44,714 bases of DNA. Source: Dolichospermum sp. UHCC 0259. Lineage in GTDB: Bacteria > Cyanobacteriota > Cyanobacteriia > Cyanobacteriales > Nostocaceae. A program made the position numbers and the translations under genes. The DNA lies in assembly GCF_009711935.1 (NCBI RefSeq), contig NZ_VIKX01000122.1:1-44714 (forward strand), written 5' to 3'. Positions 15,394 to 24,187 of this stretch are shown here, piece after piece. Below the pieces are notes generated by a model. That model was not told where the DNA came from, did no database searches, and saw nothing but the letters and a program-made list of their open reading frames with translations. Within the stretch, counting starts at the first letter, position 1, and the number at the start of each line of letters is the position of its first letter.

Positions 15394-18300
15394 TTAGTTG
15401 ATAAATCCCTGATTAGCTAAATAAGAAATGTAAGTAGCTAGTAACTTATCATCAATATCTGGACAGATAATAGAAGAATCAGCAAGTCCAGTAATTACAT
15501 TTTGAGAGTCAAACTGTAAAGTACCTGATTGCTCAGATTTACCGTAGGAAGTTTTAGCTGAGAAAAATGGTACAAGTGGATACAAAGGATGTTCTGGCAA
15601 GTCTCCAACAGTATTAATTAATTGCGATCGCCAATCTTGATATGGAACTTGTTTCACTTGATAACCAGAGGAGTGAATTACCCTCAATAAATTATCTGTA
15701 TGCACAACTTGATTGTTGAATAAATGAAAGGCTTTATCCAAAGATTTCTCCTGTGTTGATAGATAAACTATGGCTTTACTGACATAATCAACAGGCATAA
15801 TATCTTCCTGAATATCCCGATTAGGGACAGTACCAAGTTGAATACAGCCAATGATTAATTTATATAGCAAGTCATTAATATTAAAAACTCCCGTTTGGCT
15901 ATGTCCAGAAACACGACCTATTCTATAAATATTAATAGGAATACCTCTATTTCTAGCAGTTGCTAATAGTTTTTCACTTACCCATTTAGTTTGTACATAG
16001 CCATTAGTATTTACAGGATGAGTATCACTGTTATCTGCTTCAGTGATTACCTGAACACCAGAAATACTTGATTGAGAAAAAATACTCGTAGTAGAAACAA
16101 AATGAACTGGTTTTGTTTTTCCTAAACAAGCTAATCTTAATATTTCTTGTGTGCCTAAAACATTAGCAGATTTTAAAACCGAATAGGGATAAATATGATT
16201 TACCCAAGCACCATTATGATAAATGACATCAAGTTGGTTAGCTAAATCTTGAAACTCACTTTTATTAAGTCCTAAATATGGTTGAGATAAATCTCCAATT
16301 ACAGGAATAATTCTCTGATAAAAACTCTCATTTCCAATTAAATAAGAATCTAGGATTTCCTGTATTTTCTTTTTACCTGCTACTATATCTCTAGCTCTAA
16401 CTAAACAGTAAATATTAGCTTGAGTTTGTTGTAAAAGTTCCCACAGTAAAAAAGCACCTAAAAACCCAGTAGCACCTGTTAAAAATATAGCTTGAGGTTG
16501 TTTTGCAGATTTTTGATAAGTATTTACTGGGTAAATTTGCGGGTCTAAAATAGTTTCCTGATCCCAATCTATTAGATTTTCTGGAATTAATGGATCAATA
16601 GATTCGGATTTGATAATTTTATCTAAATAAACTGCCAAATTCGCAATAGTGGCTGATTCAAATAGAAGCCGCAAAGGAAAATCTATTTGCAAAGTTGACC
16701 GAATTTTGAGCATTAATTTAGTTGTTAATAAAGAATTTCCTCCTAGTTCAAAGAAATTATCATTAATCCCCACTTTTTCCACTTTCAGAATTTCAGACCA
16801 AATTTGCGCTAATGTTAATTCTGTCTGAGTCTGAGGTGCAATAAAAGCTGTTTGTAGTTCTTGATATTCAGGCTTAGGTAAAGCACGACGATCAATTTTA
16901 CCGTTAGGTGTCAGGGGAAAAGATTTCAGAATCACAAAAGCAGAAGGTATCATGTAGTTGGGTAACTGCTGTTTTAAAAATTCTTGGAATGTGGTGGAAT
17001 TGATATGATTAAAATCTCCCAATTCTGGCACAATATAAGCAACTAATTTTTGTTGTTTTGGGTGATCTTCTCTCACTATCACAACGGATTCTTTTACCAT
17101 AGAGTGTTTACTAAGTATGGCTTCAATTTCACCCAATTCAATTCGGAAACCTCTTAATTTAACTTGGTTATCAGTTCTACCAATCAATTCAATATTTCCA
17201 TCTTGAAGCCAGCGTCCTAAATCACCTGTTTTATATAAAAAACTTCCTGTTTCTTCACAAAAACCATTCGGTATAAATTTACTAGCTGTTAATTCTGGTT
17301 TATGTAAATAACCCCGTGCTAAACCAGCGCCACCAATATAGATTTCACCGGGAATACCTACAGGTAAAAGTTGTAAATATTGGTCTAAAATATAAATTTG
17401 GGTATTAGCAAAAGGTTTTCCTATCGGTACTAATTGATCTTTAGATAATTGAGATAAATTAGTTGTATCTGTTTCAAAATAGGTACTGTCAATAGTTGCT
17501 TCTGTTAAGCCAAAAGAATTAATTAATCTAATTTTATCACCGCAATATTGACGGAATTTATCATATTCTTGAATATACCAACTATCAGAACCACAAATTA
17601 GTAATTTTAGAAAATCAAGACGTTTTTGAGTTTGTTCTAAATATTGAATTAAGTTTCTTAATACTCCCGGAACAAATTCTGCACAGTCTACTTTTTCCCG
17701 CAGCATCAGTTGATAAAGTTTTTCGGGTTCTAGTAGTAGTTCACGAGGAGAAATTACTAATTTAGCACCAGAACAAAGAGCGCGAACTAAGTCACCTGAG
17801 AAAACATCAAAAGAAAAACTAGCCATTTGTAAATGTGCGGTAATGGCTGTTAATTTATAAGCTTCTTCCCAAGCAAAATAAGTATTTATTAAATTGCGAT
17901 GTTCAATCATTACTCCTTTGGATTTACCTGTAGAACCAGAGGTATAAATCACATAAGCAAGATGATTTATATTGACTTGATTTAGAGGATTTTCTAGGGA
18001 TTCTTTAGTAATTTTTTGCCATTCAGAATCAATACAAATAGTTTGTCTATTCTCATCTGGTAAAACTGCTAATAGTTGTTTTTGAGTGAGAATAATTGAT
18101 ACTTGAGCATCTGTTAACATATATGTTAACCGCTCTTGAGGATATGCCGGATCAATTGGTAAATATGCTCCACCTGCTTTGAGAATTCCCAGCACTGCTA
18201 CAACTAATTCTAAAGAACGTTCTAAACAAATTCCTACTAAAACCTCTGGTTTAACTCCTTGCTTTTGTAAGTAGTTTGCTAGTTGGTTAGCACGTTGGTT

Positions 18301-19899
18301 AAGTTCTTGATAAGTTAGTTGTTTTTCTTCAAAAACTGCTGCTACTGCGTCAGAATTTTTAATTACTTGTGCTTCAAATAATTGATGAATACACTGTTGA
18401 GGAATAGAAATTTGATCAGTATTTCCTGCCATGAAAATTTGCTGCTGTTCTGATGTTGTTAATAGAGGTAATTCAGAAATATTTTGTTGAGGATAAAGCA
18501 CAATCCCCGCTAATAATGTTTGGAAATGTGCCAACATTCGGGTAATTCTGTCATCATCAAATAAATCAGTATTATATTCTAATGAACCTCTTAATCCTAT
18601 GTCTGTTTCTACCATTGAGAGAGTTAAATCAAAATTGGCAGTTTTTCTTTCTACTTGTAAAGGTTTGATGGTTAAATCTGGTAAATGTAAAACTTCTGTG
18701 GGTGCATTTTGCAGAATAAACATGACCTGAAATAGAGAACTATGACTTAAATTTCTTTCCGGTTGTAGTTCTTCTACTAATTGTTCAAATGGTAAATCCT
18801 GATGATTATAAGCTGCTAAGGTTGTTTTTTTGACTTGGGTTAAAAGTTGGTGAAAAGTAGGATTTCCTTCTAAGTTACTTCTGAGAACTAGAGTATTAAC
18901 AAAAAATCCAATTAATCCTTCTATTTCCGAACGGTTACGATTAGCAATAGGAGTACCTACTAAAATATCTTCCTGTTGAGTATAGCGATATAATAATACT
19001 TTAAATGCTGCAAGTAAGATCATAAATAAAGTAACTTCTTCCTGCTGGGAAAGGTGTTTTAATGCTGCTGTTAAGGATAGAGAAAGGGTAAAAGATTGGC
19101 TTGTACCTCTATCAGTTTGAATTGCTGGACGTGGACGATCTGTTGGTAATTCTAATATGAGTAAATTACCACTTAACTGTTGTTTCCAATAATTTAATTG
19201 AGTTTGTAAAATGTCTCTTTGTAAATATTGACGTTGCCAAACTGCAAAATCTACATATTGAATAGGTAATTCAGGTAAATTGCATTTTTGGTTACTATCA
19301 AAAGCTTTATAAAAACTTGTTAATTCCCGGATAAGTATTCCTGTAGACCAACCATCAGAAATGATGTGGTGCATGGTGAATAATATGACATGATTTGTTT
19401 CACTAAGACGTAATAAACTAACCCGCAGAAGTAAATCTTTTTCTAGATCAAAGGGTTTTTCTGCTTCGAGTTTGGCTAAACGGATAGCTTCTATTTCTCT
19501 TATGTTTTCAGAAATATTTTCTAAGACAATTATTGGTATTTGTAGGTTTGTTTCTGCCCGAATTACCTGGACTGGTTCACTATTTATAACTTGAAAGTTA
19601 GTGCGTAATATGTGATGACGATGCACTATTTGATTAATGCTATTTTCTAAGGCTAATACATTCAGCCTTCCTGCTAATTGGATAGCAGCAGGAATATTAT
19701 AAGCACTGCTTTCTGGTTCTAATTGACTAAAGAACCATAGCCGTTGTTGGGCAAAAGATAAAGGAAATGTCTGAGTATCTCGACTTTGAGGTTCAATTTT
19801 AGCAGGTGCAGTTTTTCCTTTTTGTTGATTAAGTTTTTGCAGCAGTAGTTGACGTTTTTCGGGAGGAAGTTCTGCAATTTTTTGTAGTAGGTTACTCAT
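15394..19899 (-). CDS. Terminal NRPS: C-A(Orn?)-T-R
   Basis: A 1501-residue synthetase, the last module of the line. C domain about 45-480 with intact HHIISDGWS. A domain about 500-1000. The pocket residues read by eye (GrsA 235-331 plus Lys517) are D-V-G-E-I-G-S-I-D-K, which matches a known ornithine code. T domain about 1015-1085 (FFELGGNSLL). A thioester reductase follows from about 1115, with TGATGFLG for NAD(P)H binding, a VSTTS segment and the catalytic pair in YVQTK. There is no thioesterase or epimerase. R domains release the chain as an aldehyde, or as an alcohol after a second reduction. The aminotransferase gene that follows could convert the aldehyde to an amine. The ornithine call is an inference. 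Confidence 0.93.
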   Translation of the reverse strand: MSNLLQKIAELPPEKRQLLLQKLNQQKGKTAPAKIEPQSRDTQTFPLSFAQQRLWFFSQLEPESSAYNIPAAIQLAGRLNVLALENSINQIVHRHHILRTNFQVINSEPVQVIRAETNLQIPIIVLENISENIREIEAIRLAKLEAEKPFDLEKDLLLRVSLLRLSETNHVILFTMHHIISDGWSTGILIRELTSFYKAFDSNQKCNLPELPIQYVDFAVWQRQYLQRDILQTQLNYWKQQLSGNLLILELPTDRPRPAIQTDRGTSQSFTLSLSLTAALKHLSQQEEVTLFMILLAAFKVLLYRYTQQEDILVGTPIANRNRSEIEGLIGFFVNTLVLRSNLEGNPTFHQLLTQVKKTTLAAYNHQDLPFEQLVEELQPERNLSHSSLFQVMFILQNAPTEVLHLPDLTIKPLQVERKTANFDLTLSMVETDIGLRGSLEYNTDLFDDDRITRMLAHFQTLLAGIVLYPQQNISELPLLTTSEQQQIFMAGNTDQISIPQQCIHQLFEAQVIKNSDAVAAVFEEKQLTYQELNQRANQLANYLQKQGVKPEVLVGICLERSLELVVAVLGILKAGGAYLPIDPAYPQERLTYMLTDAQVSIILTQKQLLAVLPDENRQTICIDSEWQKITKESLENPLNQVNINHLAYVIYTSGSTGKSKGVMIEHRNLINTYFAWEEAYKLTAITAHLQMASFSFDVFSGDLVRALCSGAKLVISPRELLLEPEKLYQLMLREKVDCAEFVPGVLRNLIQYLEQTQKRLDFLKLLICGSDSWYIQEYDKFRQYCGDKIRLINSFGLTEATIDSTYFETDTTNLSQLSKDQLVPIGKPFANTQIYILDQYLQLLPVGIPGEIYIGGAGLARGYLHKPELTASKFIPNGFCEETGSFLYKTGDLGRWLQDGNIELIGRTDNQVKLRGFRIELGEIEAILSKHSMVKESVVIVREDHPKQQKLVAYIVPELGDFNHINSTTFQEFLKQQLPNYMIPSAFVILKSFPLTPNGKIDRRALPKPEYQELQTAFIAPQTQTELTLAQIWSEILKVEKVGINDNFFELGGNSLLTTKLMLKIRSTLQIDFPLRLLFESATIANLAVYLDKIIKSESIDPLIPENLIDWDQETILDPQIYPVNTYQKSAKQPQAIFLTGATGFLGAFLLWELLQQTQANIYCLVRARDIVAGKKKIQEILDSYLIGNESFYQRIIPVIGDLSQPYLGLNKSEFQDLANQLDVIYHNGAWVNHIYPYSVLKSANVLGTQEILRLACLGKTKPVHFVSTTSIFSQSSISGVQVITEADNSDTHPVNTNGYVQTKWVSEKLLATARNRGIPINIYRIGRVSGHSQTGVFNINDLLYKLIIGCIQLGTVPNRDIQEDIMPVDYVSKAIVYLSTQEKSLDKAFHLFNNQVVHTDNLLRVIHSSGYQVKQVPYQDWRSQLINTVGDLPEHPLYPLVPFFSAKTSYGKSEQSGTLQFDSQNVITGLADSSIICPDIDDKLLATYISYLANQGFIN

Positions 19900-19912
19900 A
19901 TAATTTTTAACC

Positions 19913-22900
19913 TTAGTTAATTAATTGGATATCTGCGTTAGATAATTCTTCTAATTCTGCAAGCGATCGCGCTAAAATGTCTTCATCTATATCTTGGGCT
20001 AATTTTTCGGTGACAATCACGGCTAAATTAGCTACATTGGGATAATTAAAAACATCCTGTATCACTAATTCCACACCAATATCATCACGCATTTTTGATA
20101 TCAACTGTGTCACTAGCAAAGAATGTCCACCTAAGCTAAAAAAGTTATTGTATATACCTACTTTTTCTATTTTCAGCACTTCTGCCCAGATATTGGCTAA
20201 CTGTTCTTCAAGAGAATTACGGGGAGCAATAAAAGATTCTTTCACCTCTGCATTTAGCTGATCTGGTGCAGGAAGTATCTTTTTATTTACTTTGCCATTG
20301 CTTGTTAAAGGTAAGGTTTCTAAAGGTATAAAAGCTGTAGGTATCATGTATTCTGGAAGTTTTTCTTGCAAGAAACTCCGCAAATTAGAAATAGATAAAG
20401 AAGACTCTGGTTTAACAACCAAATAAGCAACTAAACGTTGATCTCCTGCTACATCTTCTCTTACCATTACCACTACATCTTGAACAGTGGGATGTGAGGA
20501 AAGTAAAGATTCAATTTCTCCTAATTCGATGCGAAAACCTCTCAATTTAACTTGATCATCCAAGCGTCCCAAAAATTCTAAATTCCCATCAATTCGGAAA
20601 CGTACTTGATCACCAGTTTTATATAAACGCGCTCCCATTTCATTACTAAAAGGATGGGGAATAAACTTTTGGGCTGTTAATTCTGGTTGCTTGAGATAAC
20701 CCCGCGCTAGTCCCGCACCACCAATATATAATTCACCTATTACCCCTTTTGGTACTGGTTGTAAATATTGATCTAAAACATAAAGTTCGGTATTAGCAAT
20801 GGGATAACCAATAGGAATAGAACCTAAATAACTATCTTGTTGTGATATTTGATAAATGCAGCAGCCAACAACGGTTTCTGTTGGTCTATATTCATTAATT
20901 AAAATTGTTTCTGGGGCAAATTTTCGCCAAAAATTAATATGTTGTGTGGTTAGATTTTCACCACCAATAATGAAAGCATTAGTCCGATTTGCTACTTCTT
21001 GACTTGATAATTGTTGACTGAGTAATTCTAAATGAGCAGGAGTGATTTTGACTAAGCTTAAATTATTTCTTTGAATGAGAGTTTGCGCTAGATTTTCTAT
21101 GCTTTGATTTTCTGGTAATAATTCCACTTGACTACCTACCACCAAAGGAGAAAATAAACTGGTAATAGTTAAGTCAAATCCTAAAGAAGAATGTACCAAA
21201 GTTCCTGAACCTTGCTCAACTTTATATGCCTTTGTACACCAATGCAAATAATTAACTAAACCCAAATGAGAAATTAACGTTCCCTTGGGTTTACCAGTAG
21301 AACCAGAAGTATAAATTACATAAGCAAGGTTATGACTATTTGTGTTATGAATTGGGTTGTTTTGGGGTTGTTTGTTGATGATAGACCAATCATTATCTAA
21401 ACAAATAGTTGTAATATTATTTGTCTGTAAATCTGCTGCTAAACTGGCTTGAGTTAGCAATAATAGTATTTGTGTATCTGCCAAAATAAACGCTTTTCTT
21501 TCTGGGGGATAATTGGGATCAATGGGTACATAAGCTGCACCAGCTTTGAGAATGCCCAAAACAGCAATCACCATTAAAGGAGAACGTTCTATACATATTC
21601 CGATGAGGGTTTCTGTCCCTACTCCTAAACTTTGTAAATAATACGCTAGTTGATTAGCACTGTTATTTAATTCTTGATAGGTGAGTTTTTGATTTTCATA
21701 AACAATTGCAATATTATCTGGTGTCTGCTGACATTGAACTGTAAACCAATCATGAATACACTTGTATGGCAATTCTGGTGTTTTGGTATGATTAAAATTA
21801 ATTAAAAGCTGCTGTTTTTGTGATTCTGAAAGAAGATTGAGACGGGAAATATTTAGTTGAGGATTTTCAACTACACTCGCTAATAAAGTGGCAAATTGAT
21901 CAGCAATATTTTCTATATTAGCTTTTGTAAATAAGCTACTATCATAGTGAAATTCAACTTTTAGCTGTTCATTAAATCCACCAAAACCAGCAAGTTTAAC
22001 TTCAAAGGGTTCTAAATAAACATATTGTTGATACAGTGACAGTGATATTTCCCCAGATATATATTTTTCTGGTGTTTCTATAAACTCAAAACAAAACGGG
22101 AAGAATGGTTTTTCAATTACTTGACTCTGGTTATTCACAGCAGTTTCCCAAGTAAAACTTTCCTGGTAATCTGACATTTCGCTAGTAATTTCTTTAACTA
22201 GATTTAATACACTATAAAAGCGTTTTTCATCTTCTAGATGACAAGCTACAGGTAAATATTTAGCAAACAAACCTAAGCTAGATTTTAATTCATCATAATT
22301 GCGTCCATCAAAGTAAGTACCAATAATTAAATCAGAATTACCAGTTAAACGCCATAGGAGAATTAACCAACAAGTTAATAAGAATACAGACGTTGAAGTT
22401 TGATAAATATTAGCAATTTCTTTTATTTGTATAGCTAATTCTTGATCAATTGGTAAGTTGATTAATTGCGGTTGAAATTTCGCTGTTTCATCTGGGTGCT
22501 TTTCATGAATAATTTGGCAATTTCTATTTATAGAAATATCTATTTTTTGCCAATACTTTCTTCCTAAATTTGTTTCTTCTGCTGCTAATAACTCATTAAA
22601 CCATGCTGCAATATCAGCATATTGTAAAGGTTCATCTACAAGATCATCACCTTCTAAAATGGCAGTATAGCAACTACTTATTTCTGCGACTAAATTATTT
22701 AAAGTCTTGGTATCGGCACATAATGACGGTAAACTCAGGAATAAAATATATTGATTATTGTCAGTTTTGATTAATTTGGTAGAAAATAAGTAGCCTAATT
22801 CTAAGTCCCAATGCTGATTTTTTGCTTCAATTAATAACTCGTCTATTACTTGCTCTAAATTGTGATTATTTCGGAATTCATCCTCTGTAAATAAGAAAGC

Positions 22901-23137
22901 ATTGCTACTATCTATCACCTGACTAGGAATTTTAATTCCTTGGAGACTATAAAAGTAAGTACGGAGTATTTCATTTCTGTCTACAACTTTTTGTAGGGCT
23001 TGTTTAAATACATCAATTTGTAAATTTCCTTCAATGATAACTGCACCTAAAGCCCGATAAACAGAACTGTCTTGCTGTAATTTCCACAAATGTTGTTGCT
23101 GTGGTGAAAGTTGAAATCCTTGAATTTGACTGAGCAT
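19913..23137 (-). CDS. NRPS module: C*-A(Asn?)-T
   Basis: A 1074-residue single module. The N-terminal condensation-like domain (about 1-440) lacks HHxxxDG; the site reads SLPSLCAD (135-142), so normal condensation chemistry is not expected. The A domain (about 455-960) has pocket residues D-L-T-K-I-G-E-V-G-K, one step from the asparagine code DLTKLGEVGK. Core motif A5 is NEYRPTE with Arg751 in place of the usual Gly. T domain about 975-1050 (FFSLGGHSLL). The dioxygenase gene lies 13 bp upstream. The preceding protein ends in a complete C domain, which can make the peptide bond, so C* probably serves as a docking or interface domain for the dioxygenase acting on the Asn thioester. The Asn assignment and the interface role are inferences. 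Confidence 0.92.
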   Translation of the reverse strand: MLSQIQGFQLSPQQQHLWKLQQDSSVYRALGAVIIEGNLQIDVFKQALQKVVDRNEILRTYFYSLQGIKIPSQVIDSSNAFLFTEDEFRNNHNLEQVIDELLIEAKNQHWDLELGYLFSTKLIKTDNNQYILFLSLPSLCADTKTLNNLVAEISSCYTAILEGDDLVDEPLQYADIAAWFNELLAAEETNLGRKYWQKIDISINRNCQIIHEKHPDETAKFQPQLINLPIDQELAIQIKEIANIYQTSTSVFLLTCWLILLWRLTGNSDLIIGTYFDGRNYDELKSSLGLFAKYLPVACHLEDEKRFYSVLNLVKEITSEMSDYQESFTWETAVNNQSQVIEKPFFPFCFEFIETPEKYISGEISLSLYQQYVYLEPFEVKLAGFGGFNEQLKVEFHYDSSLFTKANIENIADQFATLLASVVENPQLNISRLNLLSESQKQQLLINFNHTKTPELPYKCIHDWFTVQCQQTPDNIAIVYENQKLTYQELNNSANQLAYYLQSLGVGTETLIGICIERSPLMVIAVLGILKAGAAYVPIDPNYPPERKAFILADTQILLLLTQASLAADLQTNNITTICLDNDWSIINKQPQNNPIHNTNSHNLAYVIYTSGSTGKPKGTLISHLGLVNYLHWCTKAYKVEQGSGTLVHSSLGFDLTITSLFSPLVVGSQVELLPENQSIENLAQTLIQRNNLSLVKITPAHLELLSQQLSSQEVANRTNAFIIGGENLTTQHINFWRKFAPETILINEYRPTETVVGCCIYQISQQDSYLGSIPIGYPIANTELYVLDQYLQPVPKGVIGELYIGGAGLARGYLKQPELTAQKFIPHPFSNEMGARLYKTGDQVRFRIDGNLEFLGRLDDQVKLRGFRIELGEIESLLSSHPTVQDVVVMVREDVAGDQRLVAYLVVKPESSLSISNLRSFLQEKLPEYMIPTAFIPLETLPLTSNGKVNKKILPAPDQLNAEVKESFIAPRNSLEEQLANIWAEVLKIEKVGIYNNFFSLGGHSLLVTQLISKMRDDIGVELVIQDVFNYPNVANLAVIVTEKLAQDIDEDILARSLAELEELSNADIQLIN

Positions 23138-23150
23138 TTTTTAACTATCC

Positions 23151-24179
23151 TTAATATCTAATTCGTGTATAATTTGTCATTTCGCCCATTGCTACTAATA
23201 ATTTTCTTTCACCAGTAAAGGCATTTCTAGCGTGCGCTGCTAAAATATTATCTAGTAGTAAAACATCTCCTTTTTCCCAAGGAAAAGCTACTTCTAATTG
23301 CTGATAAACACCACAAATTTCTTCCATTATTGAATCTTCAATGGGAGTACCATCACCGTAGTAACAATTTCTGGGTAAATCTTCTGGTTTAAAAGATGCA
23401 AATAGTGTTTCTTTAGTTATCGGATCTAAACAAGCAGGATGCCAATGTTGAGCTTGATTAAACCAAGATAATTCTCCGGTTTGAGGATGTTTAATTACAG
23501 CCGGACAAATAGAAAGAGTCCGCAAACGATTTTCTGATTTCCATGCAAATTTGATGGCATTTTGGGAGAATTTTTTTTCAACTTCTGCCTGATTTTGGGT
23601 TTGAAATACTGTTTGCCAATTTAACCCTAATCCATCACCATAATTGCGAACATACATCACTTGTTTCTCAATAAATATATCACGGATTTTGGAATCTATT
23701 AATTGAAAAATTTGACGACTATCAACAATTGGTGTTTCTCCTCCCTGTTGTGCTGGTTGAAGACAACCAAAGATAATTTTTAAGGGAAATTGATGATTAA
23801 AAGAGTTTTCGTTATGCCATAACAGTTTTCTATCAGCCGGATAAAATACTGGGGTGTAAACTTTTCCGCTGACTGTTTCGCGGGGATGTTCACCATTTTC
23901 GTGAAACAGTTCTTGACAAATAGCTAAACCAAATTTTTCAAATATAGCTGGTGTATCAATATTGAATCCTCGAAAAAGGATAGCACCATATTTGAGTAGT
24001 TGTTTATGAATAAAATCCTGATTGAAAATTAACCAATCTGGTAAATCAATGTGATCAACTATGGGTTTAATCACTAAAGGTAGACTTCCACTATGGTTAA
24101 AAGTTTCCTTTGTAATTAATGCTTGTGTTTGTAAGTTGACAGTTTTTCTTCTGAGATTGTTGATTTCTAATTTCTTCAT
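23151..24179 (-). CDS. TauD/SyrP-type Fe(II)/2-oxoglutarate dioxygenase
   Basis: A 342-residue non-haem iron oxygenase of the TauD/TfdA superfamily, SyrP-like branch. The facial triad is His122-x-Glu124 (LLWHNENS) and His316 (LAAHARN), with a downstream Arg (GERK) positioned for 2-oxoglutarate. His-x-Glu rather than His-x-Asp is typical of enzymes that hydroxylate the beta carbon of amino acids, such as AsnO and SyrP. GAILFRGF, QGGETPIVD and YVRNYGDGLGLNW are family blocks. It sits between a protein ending in a C domain (8 bp upstream) and the C*-A(Asn)-T module (13 bp downstream), so beta-hydroxylation of T-bound Asn is the likely reaction. It is intact, unlike its fused paralogue near 37000. 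Substrate and stereochemistry are not shown by sequence. Confidence 0.9.
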   Translation of the reverse strand: MKKLEINNLRRKTVNLQTQALITKETFNHSGSLPLVIKPIVDHIDLPDWLIFNQDFIHKQLLKYGAILFRGFNIDTPAIFEKFGLAICQELFHENGEHPRETVSGKVYTPVFYPADRKLLWHNENSFNHQFPLKIIFGCLQPAQQGGETPIVDSRQIFQLIDSKIRDIFIEKQVMYVRNYGDGLGLNWQTVFQTQNQAEVEKKFSQNAIKFAWKSENRLRTLSICPAVIKHPQTGELSWFNQAQHWHPACLDPITKETLFASFKPEDLPRNCYYGDGTPIEDSIMEEICGVYQQLEVAFPWEKGDVLLLDNILAAHARNAFTGERKLLVAMGEMTNYTRIRY

Positions 24180-24187
24180 ATTCTTAT

